DNA from: Poseidonibacter ostreae | GTDB taxonomy: Bacteria > Campylobacterota > Campylobacteria > Campylobacterales > Arcobacteraceae | DNA length: 64,000 nt | Reading direction: 5' to 3' | Assembly: GCF_009208055.1 (NCBI RefSeq) | Contig: NZ_WFKI01000003.1 | Coordinates: forward strand, 1 to 64,000 | In this document: in pieces, positions 17,638 to 27,097 of the stretch | Layout of the letters: every line of letters starts with the position of its first letter | How positions within the stretch are numbered: the stretch's first letter is position 1 | Notes under the pieces: generated by a model | Told to the model about the DNA's origin: nothing | What the model saw: only the letters and a program-made list of their open reading frames with translations | Database searches by the model: none | Program-made: the position numbers and the translations under genes

Positions 17638-18762
17638 TTGTTAGATGTCACGCTTATAGTATTATGTGCTGGTAACTCTAGTAGATTTGAGCATAAAGCA
17701 AAGAAACAATGGTTAAGAATAGATAATGAACCACTTTGGCTAAATGTTACAAAAAAACTAGCTACTTATGCAAACTTTCAAAAAATCATTGTTACTTCTC
17801 ATAAAAATGAAATTTCATATATGAACAATTTTTCTGATGATTTTTGTTTTGTAGCAGGTGGCAATACTAGACAAGAATCTATCAAAAACTCACTTGATGA
17901 AGTAAATACAAAATATGTAATGATATCAGATGTAGCAAGAGCAGGAATACCACAAAGTGTTATTCTTGAATTATTAGAAAACAAAGATACAGCAGACTGT
18001 ATTGTACCTGTTTTAAATGTTTCTGATACTGTTATTTATAATGAAAATACTATAAATAGAGATAATGTAAAACTTATCCAAACTCCACAACTTTCAAATA
18101 CTAAAGCTCTAAAAGAATCATTAAAAACAAATACAGAATATACAGATGATAGCTCTGCTATTAAAGCAAATAATGGAAGCATTAAATATATCAAAGGAAG
18201 TACTGAGAGTACAAAATTAACTTTTGGTAATGAATTAGAAGAAATACCTTCTTTAAAAGCACCATCTAATAATTTTTTTACTGGAACGGGTTTTGATATC
18301 CACCAATTTGAAGAGAATAAAGAGATGTACTTAGGAGGAATAAAACTTCCTGTTGAGTATGGTTTTAAAGCACATAGTGATGGTGATGTTTTAATTCATT
18401 CTGTTATTGATGCACTTTTAGGAGCTGCTGGAGCTGGTGATATTGGTGAATTTTTCCCAGATACAGATGCACAATACAAAGGTATTGATTCAAAAGTTTT
18501 ATTAAAAGAGATTGTTGATTTTATTTATAATGTTGGATATGAAATTGTAAATATTGATTTAACAATAATCGCTCAAAAACCAAAAATCAATCCACATAAA
18601 CAAGAGATAAAATCTTCAATTGCAAAACTACTAGGAATTGAAAAACAGTTTGTAAACATAAAAGCCACTACTGCTGAAAAGATGGGTTTTATTGGAAGAA
18701 GTGAAGGCGTTGCAGTACAAAGTATAGCTACTTTAAAATATTATAATTGGATTAAAAAATGA
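17638..18762 (+). CDS. ispDF: Bifunctional IspD/IspF of the MEP isoprenoid pathway
   Basis: Fused 2-C-methyl-D-erythritol 4-phosphate cytidylyltransferase (residues about 1-210) and 2,4-cyclodiphosphate synthase (about 220-374). The start is TTG at 17638, preceded by CAAGGGAC. IspD features are LCAGNSSRFEHKAKKQW and QTPQL; IspF features are GTGFDIHQFE, the metal site GGIKLP and AHSDGDVLIHS, and AEKMGFIGR. The fusion is a marker of alpha- and Campylobacterota lineages. The stop overlaps the start of the HP1021-type regulator by 4 bases. Confidence 0.96.
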   Translation: MLDVTLIVLCAGNSSRFEHKAKKQWLRIDNEPLWLNVTKKLATYANFQKIIVTSHKNEISYMNNFSDDFCFVAGGNTRQESIKNSLDEVNTKYVMISDVARAGIPQSVILELLENKDTADCIVPVLNVSDTVIYNENTINRDNVKLIQTPQLSNTKALKESLKTNTEYTDDSSAIKANNGSIKYIKGSTESTKLTFGNELEEIPSLKAPSNNFFTGTGFDIHQFEENKEMYLGGIKLPVEYGFKAHSDGDVLIHSVIDALLGAAGAGDIGEFFPDTDAQYKGIDSKVLLKEIVDFIYNVGYEIVNIDLTIIAQKPKINPHKQEIKSSIAKLLGIEKQFVNIKATTAEKMGFIGRSEGVAVQSIATLKYYNWIKK

Positions 18763-19649
18763 ATATATTAATTATAGAAAATGAAATTTACTTAGCACAA
18801 AAAGTAGTTTCAAGATTACTAGATGATGGGCACAGTTGTGATTATATTGAATCACCAAATATAGATAATCTAACAAAAGATTATGATATTGTCTTATTAT
18901 CAACTTCACTTCCTTCATCTTTATGTAAAAACATAATCAAAAGATATAGTGAAACAGCAATTATACTTTTATTAGTTTCATATATCTCAGATGAAACAGT
19001 TACAAATCCAATAAAAGATGGCGCTAAAGATTATATTATGAAACCATTTATTATGGATGAGTTAGTAAGAAAAATATATCATTATAAAGAGTGTAGGTCT
19101 ATTAGAAGAGAACTTCAAACACTTAGAGAATATGTTGATTTTATAATGGAAGATATCGATACAAAAGAAGTTTTACTTCCACCTTCATTTCCAACGTTAA
19201 TAGAATCAAACTCTCAAAAATGTGCCGATAAATTAGTATTTGAATTATCACGTAAACTAGATATGCCTATTTCTTTTATATCTTTAGGGACTTCAACATG
19301 GCAAAAACAATTAAATAATATTGATAAAAAAAGAATTATATATTTAACACAATTCCATTCACTAAAAAGAAGTGCAAAAGAAAATTTAAGTAAATTAATT
19401 GAAGATAAAAATTGTATCATCTCTTCACTAGAAACTGAAGAAGACTTCCCATATAGAAAAATAGAGTTTAATGACTCAAACTTATTAATGTCTAATACAA
19501 ATATAATGACAATCAATGATTATGTAAAATTAATGGTTTTATCATATCAATCAAAATACCCAGATACAGAACTTTCTAAAAAATTAGGAATTTCAAGAAA
19601 GTCTCTTTGGGAAAAAAGAAAAAAACTTGGTATTGAAAAGAAAAAGTAA
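18759..19649 (+). CDS. Orphan response regulator of the HP1021/Cj1608 family
   Basis: Atypical regulator of Campylobacterota; the H. pylori member binds oriC and controls redox-linked genes. It consists of a receiver-like N-terminal domain (1-115) and a Fis-like helix-turn-helix at the extreme C-terminus (LSKKLGISRKSLWEKRKKL). At the phosphorylation position the usual Asp is Ser (residue 48, in IVLLSTSLP), so signalling is probably not by phosphate. Several cysteines are scattered along the protein. Its 296 residues and its place directly after ispDF match the known family. It overlaps ispDF by 4 bases. Confidence 0.92.
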   Translation: MNILIIENEIYLAQKVVSRLLDDGHSCDYIESPNIDNLTKDYDIVLLSTSLPSSLCKNIIKRYSETAIILLLVSYISDETVTNPIKDGAKDYIMKPFIMDELVRKIYHYKECRSIRRELQTLREYVDFIMEDIDTKEVLLPPSFPTLIESNSQKCADKLVFELSRKLDMPISFISLGTSTWQKQLNNIDKKRIIYLTQFHSLKRSAKENLSKLIEDKNCIISSLETEEDFPYRKIEFNDSNLLMSNTNIMTINDYVKLMVLSYQSKYPDTELSKKLGISRKSLWEKRKKLGIEKKK

Positions 19650-19658
19650 GGATTGATT

Positions 19659-20135
19659 TTGAATTTAAGAAAATTTTTTTTAACAGTTGGATATTCAGGA
19701 TTAAGTCCTAAGGCACCTGGAACAGTAGGTTCTTTTGTATCTTTATTATTGATTTTACCATTTATACCATACTTACATGTATCAACTATTTTTATGCTAG
19801 CATTGCTAATTAGTGTTATTGCTGTAAAACAAATAGATATATATGAAGAAGAAGTAGGCGTTCATGATGGAAAAGAGATAGTTATTGATGAATTAGCAGG
19901 AATGTGGATTGCTATATCTATTTGTGGAATTACGGCAGAGAACATGATAATTATGGCACCACTTGCATTTATTTATTTTAGGTTATTTGATATTTGGAAA
20001 CCCTCGGTAATTGGTAAAATTGATAGAGACGTAAAAGGTGGATGGGGAGTTATGGGTGATGATTTAGTTGCAGGAATTGCAGCTGGAGTTGCTACTGCTG
20101 GAACATATGAACTTATTCAAATGTTTTTAATATAA
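19659..20135 (+). CDS. pgpA: Phosphatidylglycerophosphatase A
   Basis: Membrane enzyme dephosphorylating phosphatidylglycerol phosphate. Motifs EIVIDELAGMW and GGWGVMGDDLVAGI are typical, with three to four hydrophobic segments. Two TTG codons could start it: 19653 abuts the AAGGA ribosome site, while 19659 lies 6 bases after it, so I choose 19659 (about 158 residues). It follows the HP1021-type regulator by a few bases, and the three genes form one operon closed by the terminator at 20171. Confidence 0.92.
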   Translation: MNLRKFFLTVGYSGLSPKAPGTVGSFVSLLLILPFIPYLHVSTIFMLALLISVIAVKQIDIYEEEVGVHDGKEIVIDELAGMWIAISICGITAENMIIMAPLAFIYFRLFDIWKPSVIGKIDRDVKGGWGVMGDDLVAGIAAGVATAGTYELIQMFLI

Positions 20136-20163
20136 AATATAATCTAAATTTAATTAAAACAAT

Positions 20164-20201
20164 AAAAAAAGGGAAAGAGTTCTTACTCTTTCCCTTTTTT
20201 T
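20164..20201. terminator. Bidirectional Rho-independent terminator
   Basis: Ten-bp stem GGGAAAGAGT / ACTCTTTCCC with loop TCTT, A7 on the left and T7 on the right. It serves pgpA (plus) and carA (minus). Confidence 0.92.
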
Positions 20202-20279
20202 ATATCTAAAACGCTAACTATAAACAAGATTGTTAAAGAAGTTATACTTTTAACGCAGTAATTGCAAAAATAAGATGAC

Positions 20280-21401
20280 TTATTTTACAATCTTAGCGAA
20301 TTCGTTGAAAATATATTTAGACTCATGCGGCCCTGGACTAGCTTCTGGGTGATGTTGCACTGAGAAAATCTCTTTGTTTTTATATTTTACACCTTCAATT
20401 GTATTATCAAATAAATTTTGATGTGTAATTTCTGCTATTTCTATAATATTATCTGGAACATTATAATTATGGTTTTGTGCTGTGATTTCTACTACTTTAT
20501 TAGTATTAGCAACAGGATGGTTACCACCATGTTGACCAAATTTTAATTTATAAGTATCAAAACCATGTGCAATTGATAACATTTGGTGTCCTAAACAAAT
20601 TGCAAACATTGGAATATTAGCATCTATTAGTTTTTGAACTTCTTTCTTCTCTTCTGTAAGAGTTAATGGATCACCAGGACCATTTGAAAGGAAAATTCCA
20701 CCAATTTCTTTTTTCTCAAATCTTGCAATTAAATCTTCTGCTTTAAAAGAAGATGGTATTACTTCTACTTCTAAACCTGATTCAACTAATTCATTTAAGA
20801 TATTTCTTTTAACACCAAAATCAACAACAACAATCTTTTTATCACTCATTACAGCTTTATTATAAGCTTTATTTTCGTGATTCCATGCTCCAAATTTATG
20901 AACATATGCTTCTTTTGTAGATACTTCTTCAATATAGTTAATATCTTCAATTCTAGGACTTTTTTCTAATTGCTTAGCTAATTCATCCTTATCGTGAATT
21001 TCAGTAGAAGCTATCATCATCATAGCTCCTTCATCTCTTAACATCTTAGTTAAATATCTAGTATCAATATTACAAATACCTAAAACATTGTGCTCTTTTA
21101 GTAATGAATCTAAATTATCTTCACCTCTATAATTAGAATAATCATTATGATAATTTCTAACTAATACACCTTTACAATGACAAGATTTACTTTCCATATC
21201 ATCTGCATTTACTCCAACATTACCAATTTCTGGCATTGTGAAAGTAACAAATTGACCTGCATATGATGGATCTGAAATAATCTCTTGATATCCAGTTAAT
21301 GATGTATTAAAAACTATCTCACCAACAGATGTACCTGTTGCACCAAATGATTTTGCTTCTAAAAATGTTCCATTTTCTAAATATATCCAAACTTTTTGCA
21401 T
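20280..21401 (-). CDS. carA: Carbamoyl-phosphate synthase small subunit
   Basis: Glutamine amidotransferase subunit that feeds ammonia to CarB for arginine and pyrimidine synthesis. The 373-residue protein has the N-terminal small-subunit domain (LENGTFLEAKSFG, NTSLTGYQEI) and a class I amidotransferase domain. Its triad is visible: nucleophile Cys in FAICLGHQM, and the His/Glu in VQHHPEASPGP. It is the last gene of the minus-strand operon led by the PLP aminotransferase, one base after DUF507. carB is not in the window. Confidence 0.97.
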   Translation of the reverse strand: MQKVWIYLENGTFLEAKSFGATGTSVGEIVFNTSLTGYQEIISDPSYAGQFVTFTMPEIGNVGVNADDMESKSCHCKGVLVRNYHNDYSNYRGEDNLDSLLKEHNVLGICNIDTRYLTKMLRDEGAMMMIASTEIHDKDELAKQLEKSPRIEDINYIEEVSTKEAYVHKFGAWNHENKAYNKAVMSDKKIVVVDFGVKRNILNELVESGLEVEVIPSSFKAEDLIARFEKKEIGGIFLSNGPGDPLTLTEEKKEVQKLIDANIPMFAICLGHQMLSIAHGFDTYKLKFGQHGGNHPVANTNKVVEITAQNHNYNVPDNIIEIAEITHQNLFDNTIEGVKYKNKEIFSVQHHPEASPGPHESKYIFNEFAKIVK

Positions 21402-21402
21402 A

Positions 21403-21954
21403 TTAAATCAATCCCCTTTTTATTAATTCTTCTTCATATAATCTATGATAAATAATATCATAGTCTTCTGTTCCAGGTATTAGCTTTCTTTTGTATGTTT
21501 TTATCTTTTCAAAAACACAAGAATCTGCTTCCTCAAAACCTTTCATAAATTGGTCAATTGAAGCAAAAATTACATTTTTAATTTGATTATCTGAACATGT
21601 ATAATGAATATAATCTTCATCCCATAAATAATCTAAAATTTGATGTGCAATATCAGAAAATCTATCTTCATTATTTAAAATAACACCAAAATCATTTGCT
21701 AATCTTTTTTTAGTCATCCAAAACAGTTGTCTTCTATCTGCATTATGAAATTCGATTTCTTCTTCTTGTTCATCTAAAATCGTATCGACTTTTTCATCTA
21801 AATCATACTCTTTATCAATATCAGCATCTAGTATTTTTTCAACTTCAGCTTCAATACTATGCTTTTCTTTTCTAATTTCTACAAAATCACAAGTAACTAA
21901 ATCTCTTGTGATTCTTCTAGAAATATATGGTGTATGATGTGTCTTCATTCTCAT
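21403..21954 (-). CDS. DUF507 family protein
   Basis: A 183-residue protein of the DUF507 family, conserved in Campylobacterota and some deltaproteobacteria without a known role. It is highly charged, with two repeat-like modules (around EAEVEKILDADIDKEYDLDEKVDTIL and its later counterpart) and a C-terminal block ending YEEELIKRGLI. The start at 21954 has an AGAGGAT ribosome site with 7-base spacing. Wedged between purA and carA, it is probably co-transcribed with both; the same order occurs in Campylobacter. Confidence 0.85.
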   Translation of the reverse strand: MRMKTHHTPYISRRITRDLVTCDFVEIRKEKHSIEAEVEKILDADIDKEYDLDEKVDTILDEQEEEIEFHNADRRQLFWMTKKRLANDFGVILNNEDRFSDIAHQILDYLWDEDYIHYTCSDNQIKNVIFASIDQFMKGFEEADSCVFEKIKTYKRKLIPGTEDYDIIYHRLYEEELIKRGLI

Positions 21955-21958
21955 AATA

Positions 21959-23212
21959 CTATCCTCTTATAATTGTGTCAGCTCTTTCTGGTGAAGTCGA
22001 AACGATTCCTACTTTTACAGATGTTACTTCTTCGATTTTTTCTATATATTTTTTAGCATTTTCTGGAAGTGCATCATAATCTCTTGCACCTACTAGTGTA
22101 TCCCAACCGTCAAACTCTTCATAAATTGGTTTTACATTATCTAAATCAGATGGCATATAATCAATTCTTTCACCATTTAAGTCATAAGCAACACAAATTT
22201 TAATCTTTGGGAAACCATCTAATACATCTAATTTCATTAAAGATAATTGATCACAACCATTAAGTCTAGCTGCGTGTTTAACTGCAATTGCATCAAACCA
22301 ACCACATCTTCTACCACGTCCAGTTGTAACCCCTACTTCTTTTCCAATATCAGCGATTTTTTGACCTTCATCTGTAAAATCTTCTGATGGGAAAGGACCA
22401 TTTCCAACTCTTGTTGTATATGCTTTTACAATACCAGTTACAAGACCAATATCTTTAGGACTTATACCTAAGCCAGTACAAGCACCTGCACTTACAGTTG
22501 AAGAAGAAGTAACATAAGGGTATGTTCCATGGTCAATATCAAGTAAAGTACCTTGAGCACCTTCTAATAATATTTTTTTATCTGCATCAATTGCATCCCA
22601 AACCATTTTTGTTGTGTCTGCAATAAGTGGTGCTAAAGCATTTTTATAAGTATTTAATAACTCTAATAATTCACTCTCTTCTGGAGTTGCAATTTCAAGT
22701 ACATCAAAAATTGCTCTATTTTGCTCAAAATACTCTAAGATAGAAGCTGTTAATTTAGAAGGATTTAATAACTCACCTACTCTAAACCCAGATCTAGAAA
22801 TTTTCTCTGCATATGCAGGTCCGATTCCTTTTCCAGTAGTTCCAATAGCTTTATCACCTTTAAGTCTCTCTTTTGCTTGGTCAATTAAAGCATGGTATGG
22901 TAAGTTTAAATGCGCTTTATCAGAGATAAATAATCTTCCACTTAAGTTTCCAAACTGTTCCATTTCTTTAATAATTGATTCAGGAGATAATACAACTCCA
23001 TTTCCAATAATATTAATAGCTTTTGGATTTAAAACTCCAGATGGAATTAAATGAAGTGCAAATCTTACACCATCAACCCAGATTGTATGACCTGCATTGT
23101 GTCCACCTTGACTTCTACAAACCATATCGTAATTTTGGGCAAGCATATCAACCATCTTACCTTTACCTTCGTCACCCCATTGTATTCCTACAATTAAATC
23201 TGCTTTACTCAT
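21959..23212 (-). CDS. purA: Adenylosuccinate synthetase
   Basis: GTP-dependent first step from IMP to AMP. The 417-residue protein begins with the P-loop-like GIQWGDEGKGKMVD and has the conserved QGGHNAGHT, GTTGKGIGPAY and TTGRGRRCGW motifs. The ribosome site AGAGGATTA precedes the ATG and overlaps the end of the hisZ-like gene. It is the third gene of the aminotransferase/hisZ-like/purA/DUF507/carA operon. Confidence 0.97.
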   Translation of the reverse strand: MSKADLIVGIQWGDEGKGKMVDMLAQNYDMVCRSQGGHNAGHTIWVDGVRFALHLIPSGVLNPKAINIIGNGVVLSPESIIKEMEQFGNLSGRLFISDKAHLNLPYHALIDQAKERLKGDKAIGTTGKGIGPAYAEKISRSGFRVGELLNPSKLTASILEYFEQNRAIFDVLEIATPEESELLELLNTYKNALAPLIADTTKMVWDAIDADKKILLEGAQGTLLDIDHGTYPYVTSSSTVSAGACTGLGISPKDIGLVTGIVKAYTTRVGNGPFPSEDFTDEGQKIADIGKEVGVTTGRGRRCGWFDAIAVKHAARLNGCDQLSLMKLDVLDGFPKIKICVAYDLNGERIDYMPSDLDNVKPIYEEFDGWDTLVGARDYDALPENAKKYIEKIEEVTSVKVGIVSTSPERADTIIRG

Positions 23213-23213
23213 A

Positions 23214-24059
23214 TTAATCCTCTAAAATTTTTAATAAACTATCTGTATATAATGCAAAACCTAATGAACATGAACCCTCACTTGAGTACATACCACCTTT
23301 ACATATTGTCAAATTATCACTTATAACTCTATAATAAATACCATCATAATATTTTAATGAGCCATAATAAAGTGGCGCAATTATGCTATTTGTATAATTA
23401 ACTTCTTTTGCTCTATTTAATAGCTTTTCTAACTCATCTTTTATAGAAGTTGGTACTAAACTAATTACTTCTTCTAAATCTTCAATACTTTTAACTTTTA
23501 TTAGTTTGTTTAACCAATCACATTTAAGTTTAAATAGTGATGCTATCTCACCATTTTTAAATAACTCAATATCTATATTTAATTCAACAGCCACAAGCTT
23601 TGGAATATTAATATTTGATATTTGTAAAATTGGCTCAACATTTAAAGCTTTTAATATATCTGTAGTTAAATTCATAATATCAGCTATATTATCATGTCCT
23701 ATCCATTCACATCCTATTTGATACTCTTCAGTTGAAGGGTATGTAAATACAGGCTGTACATAGAACCATTTTTTATGTTTTGTTGTTCGTCCAAGTCTTT
23801 TAGAAATGATTCTAACTACGTCTAAAGTTGAATCAGCTCTTAAACTTACTTGTTCATTTTTTTCATCTGAAAATTTAATTAATTTCTTTTCATTTTCAAT
23901 TGATTGATGTTGAGAATAAGAGAAGTTTGGAGTGATAATCTCTTCAAAATCTTTATTCTCTAAAATTTGGCATACTTTGTTTTCTAAAGCTCTCTTAGCT
24001 TTTGCTGCTTTACCAAAGTATAATCTACTTCCTTTTGGAATTTCATGTTCAAAAACCAT
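23214..24059 (-). CDS. hisZ: HisZ-like ATP phosphoribosyltransferase regulatory subunit
   Basis: Catalytically inactive class II aminoacyl-tRNA synthetase-like protein; HisZ pairs with short HisG to start histidine synthesis. The 281-residue product has the motif-2 like stretch VSLRADSTLDVVRIISKRL and WFYVQPVFTYP, but no motif 3 typical of histidyl-tRNA synthetase, and it is far shorter than HisS. It overlaps neighbouring operon genes closely. No hisG is visible in the window, so the role is inferred from family resemblance. Confidence 0.75.
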   Translation of the reverse strand: MVFEHEIPKGSRLYFGKAAKAKRALENKVCQILENKDFEEIITPNFSYSQHQSIENEKKLIKFSDEKNEQVSLRADSTLDVVRIISKRLGRTTKHKKWFYVQPVFTYPSTEEYQIGCEWIGHDNIADIMNLTTDILKALNVEPILQISNINIPKLVAVELNIDIELFKNGEIASLFKLKCDWLNKLIKVKSIEDLEEVISLVPTSIKDELEKLLNRAKEVNYTNSIIAPLYYGSLKYYDGIYYRVISDNLTICKGGMYSSEGSCSLGFALYTDSLLKILED

Positions 24060-24064
24060 CTATT

Positions 24065-25174
24065 CTAGTTTCCTTTAAACATATTTGTAGAAAATACTCT
24101 ATTAGCAGTTCCATCAAATGTTCTTATTTCTAATTCGTCCATTGCTAACTCAACAGTATTTAAAACCCAAGCAGCTTCATTGTCATCAACTAATCCCATA
24201 TGATTAATTCTAAAAATTAGCGATTTAATATGGTCTTGTCCACCTGCAATATTTACACCATATTTATTTTTTAATATTTTTCTAATAGCAGGTGCATTTT
24301 CTGTATAAATTGTAGTCATTGCATTTGCAGGAGTGGCAGGATAAATTTCACAACCAATTGCTTTTAAAGCTTTTCGTGAAGAACTAGCTCTTAAAGCAGT
24401 TTTCTCATATAAAGCATCAAAACCACCATTGTTTTTAATATTTGATAAAATTTCTCTAAGACCAATGATTAAAGTTGTTGCTGCTGTCCATGCAGTTGTA
24501 TTTTTTCTTTGTTGCTTGATTTCAGTTGCTAAATTAAAGTAAAAACCTCTAGATTTTTTTTCTATTTTTGCAACTGCATTATTTGATAAACCGATTACTG
24601 CAAGTCCAGGAGGAAGCATTAAAGCTTTTTGACTTCCTGTAATTACTGCATCTAAATTTGTTGTATCAATTTTTTCTACACCAATTGCTGTAATACCATC
24701 TGCAACAATCGTAATATCTCTATTTAATTTTTTAACTTCTTGTGCAATTTGCTCTACTGGATGTCTTAATCCTCCAGCACTTTCACAAATTTGTATAAAT
24801 ATTGCATCAATATCTTTATCTTGGTCAAGAGCATAAAGCACTTCTTCAACACTTACAGCTTTATTCCATTCATTTTTAATTTCAGTATATTCAATATCAA
24901 AAGCTTTACATATCTTTCCAAATCTTTCACCAAATTTACCTGAATTAATTGTAAGGGCTTTTTTGTGTGTTAAGTTTGTGATACATGCTTCCATAGCACC
25001 TGAACCACTAGATGCAAGCATAACAACCTCATCCATTCCGTATAGTTCAAATAATAACTCTCTAGTCTCTGCAAAAATAGCTTCAAACTCTGGAGTTCTA
25101 TGATGAATTGTAATATCAGCCATTGCCTTTCTTACAAATTCTGGTACAGGAGTAGGTCCTGGAGTTAATAACAT
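24065..25174 (-). CDS. PLP aminotransferase, alanine-glyoxylate/serine-pyruvate type
   Basis: Fold-type I class V aminotransferase, 369 residues. It opens with the family motif LLTPGPTPVPEFV and HHRTPEFEA; the PLP lysine is in GSQKALMLPPG (about residue 190). Members transfer amino groups between alanine or serine and glyoxylate, or act in serine synthesis and phosphonate use; the substrate here is not decided. It leads the minus-strand operon through carA, with the next gene 5 bases away. Confidence 0.87.
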   Translation of the reverse strand: MLLTPGPTPVPEFVRKAMADITIHHRTPEFEAIFAETRELLFELYGMDEVVMLASSGSGAMEACITNLTHKKALTINSGKFGERFGKICKAFDIEYTEIKNEWNKAVSVEEVLYALDQDKDIDAIFIQICESAGGLRHPVEQIAQEVKKLNRDITIVADGITAIGVEKIDTTNLDAVITGSQKALMLPPGLAVIGLSNNAVAKIEKKSRGFYFNLATEIKQQRKNTTAWTAATTLIIGLREILSNIKNNGGFDALYEKTALRASSSRKALKAIGCEIYPATPANAMTTIYTENAPAIRKILKNKYGVNIAGGQDHIKSLIFRINHMGLVDDNEAAWVLNTVELAMDELEIRTFDGTANRVFSTNMFKGN

Positions 25175-25290
25175 ATTGTTTCCTTATTTCATTCTTTATA
25201 GCAAAACGTATTATTTTATCCAAGTTTTTATTATGAAGAGGTTAAGTATTTTTTTGATATCTTTTAATATATAAACTACTAGGAAATATT

Positions 25291-25914
25291 ATGGATTTAA
25301 ATACTTGGCTTACTTTATTACTTGCAACTATTGCTATTTCAATCTCCCCAGGAGCTGGTGCTGTTGTATCTATGAATTATGGAATTAATTATGGTCTTAA
25401 AAAATCTTACGCAGCTATTTTTGGTCTTCAAGCTGGTCTTTTAATTCAAACTTTTATTGTAGTAATTGGCTTAGGTGCCCTAATTGCAAAATCTGTACTA
25501 ATTTTTAATATTATCAAATGGATTGGTGTCGCATATTTAGTATATATGGGACTTAGTAAAATATTTGAGAAAGTTGAAATGGTTGAAGAAGCCCATAGAA
25601 TAAAAACTTATAGTGCAAAAAAAGCTTTTATAACTGCAACTTTAATAAATCTAACAAATCCAAAAGCAACAGTTTTTCTTGTTGCTTTTATTCCTCAGTT
25701 TTTAAATCCAAATGAATCTATTTGGTATCAATTATTAATCATTTCTCTAACACTTGTTATTATTGATGTTATTGTTATGACTGGTTATTCTTCTATGGCA
25801 TCAAAGCTTAAATTTTTAATAAAAGATACAAAAGCTATGAAAATTCAAAATAGAATTACTGGCTCTTTTTTAATCTTAGCTGCTCTTTTTATGTCAACAA
25901 CTAAAAGAACATAA
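25291..25914 (+). CDS. LysE/RhtB-family amino-acid exporter
   Basis: Inner-membrane exporter of 207 residues with six predicted helices. The LysE motif SPGAGAVVSMNYGINYG lies after the first helix, and the family pattern LTNPKATVFLVAFIPQF is in the middle. Substrates of related RhtB proteins are homoserine, threonine or other amino acids; none can be assigned here. The pirin gene follows after 2 bases, so the two are co-transcribed. Confidence 0.9.
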   Translation: MDLNTWLTLLLATIAISISPGAGAVVSMNYGINYGLKKSYAAIFGLQAGLLIQTFIVVIGLGALIAKSVLIFNIIKWIGVAYLVYMGLSKIFEKVEMVEEAHRIKTYSAKKAFITATLINLTNPKATVFLVAFIPQFLNPNESIWYQLLIISLTLVIIDVIVMTGYSSMASKLKFLIKDTKAMKIQNRITGSFLILAALFMSTTKRT

Positions 25915-25916
25915 CA

Positions 25917-26624
25917 ATGATAATAAAATTACCTAAAGAAAAAATGGGAACATCAAATCTTGGATGGCTAGAATCAAGGTTTCATTTCTCATTTGCAGAA
26001 TATAGAAATCCAGAAAATATAAACTTTGGTGTTTTAAGAGTACTTAATGATGATATTATTCATCCTAATTCAGGCTTTGACACACACCCTCATTCTAATG
26101 TAGAAATTATTTCTTATGTTGTACATGGTGAAATTACACATAAAGATTCGATGGGTAATAGTGAAACTTTAAAGAAAGGTGAGGTTCAATATTTAAGTGC
26201 TGGAGATGGAATTTATCATAGTGAGCATAATATTCATAATTCGCAAGATTTAAGACTTCTTCAAATTTGGATAATTCCACCTACTACTTCACTTCCAAAA
26301 CTTTATGGTTCATATAGATTTAAAGAAGAAGAAAAAGAGAATAAACTTTTAAATATCGTTTCTTCACAAAAAGGAAATGCTAAAATAAAAATCTATCAAG
26401 ATATAAATATTTATGCCTCAAAACTTCAAAAAAATAAAAAACTGGAGTATAAAATAAATGAAAATAGACAAGTATATTTTGTACAAATTGAGGGTTCATC
26501 AAAAGTTAATACAATTGAGTTAAGGAATGGTGATGCTTTAGAAATTACAAATGAGAATATGCTAAATATCGAAGCTCTTAGCAATTCTCACTTTTTATTT
26601 ATTGAGATGGAAGAAATAAATTAA
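25917..26624 (+). CDS. Pirin family protein
   Basis: Bicupin of the pirin/YhhW family, 235 residues. Metal-binding His residues are visible in GFDTHPHSNVEI and HSEHNIHNSQD, with the first cupin (about 15-115) better conserved than the second. Bacterial pirins act as quercetinases or as redox- or metal-sensing partners; no specific role is evident. It lies 2 bases after the exporter gene, converging with the ankyrin gene, whose 3' end it overlaps by 4 bases. Confidence 0.88.
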   Translation: MIIKLPKEKMGTSNLGWLESRFHFSFAEYRNPENINFGVLRVLNDDIIHPNSGFDTHPHSNVEIISYVVHGEITHKDSMGNSETLKKGEVQYLSAGDGIYHSEHNIHNSQDLRLLQIWIIPPTTSLPKLYGSYRFKEEEKENKLLNIVSSQKGNAKIKIYQDINIYASKLQKNKKLEYKINENRQVYFVQIEGSSKVNTIELRNGDALEITNENMLNIEALSNSHFLFIEMEEIN

Positions 26625-27097
26625 AAAAAGCCTTTAACTTTTGATATAAAATTAGAAATAGTTTCTACATCAATTCCTACTATTTTATATTTTTTTGAAG
26701 GTGTTTTATCTTTTAAATATTTTACTATTTCTTTGTGTCCAAAAATACTTGCAAAATTTATTGAATTACTAGTAACTTCTGCACCATTTTCTACTAGTAA
26801 TTTTACTATTTTTATATAACCTTTAAAACAAACTCCTTCTAAAGGTGTTTGTTCTCTTTGGTTTACTTTATTTAAATTGGCACCATTATTTATTAACATT
26901 TGTGCAGTTTCATAGTTGCCATTATAAGTTGCAAGCATTAGTAAAGTATCGTTTTTATGGGTACAAAGATTTATAGGCATTCCATAAGATAACATTTTAT
27001 CTAACTGATCTGTTTTCCCTTCTCTTGCATAATCTAAGGCAAGTAATTGTAATTCTTCAAACCTTTTTTCTTCTTCTTTAGTTATTGCTGCAGTCAT
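26621..27097 (-). CDS. Ankyrin-repeat protein, catalase partner (Cj1386-like)
   Basis: A 158-residue cytoplasmic protein with three to four ankyrin repeats (blocks such as NDTLLMLATYNGNYETAQ and QTPLEGVCFKGYIKIVKLL). In Campylobacter jejuni the gene next to katA, Cj1386, encodes an ankyrin protein needed for haem delivery to catalase. This gene has the same position and size, and its start overlaps the catalase end by 20 bases, implying translational coupling. The role is inferred from that context. Confidence 0.85.
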   Translation of the reverse strand: MTAAITKEEEKRFEELQLLALDYAREGKTDQLDKMLSYGMPINLCTHKNDTLLMLATYNGNYETAQMLINNGANLNKVNQREQTPLEGVCFKGYIKIVKLLVENGAEVTSNSINFASIFGHKEIVKYLKDKTPSKKYKIVGIDVETISNFISKVKGFF

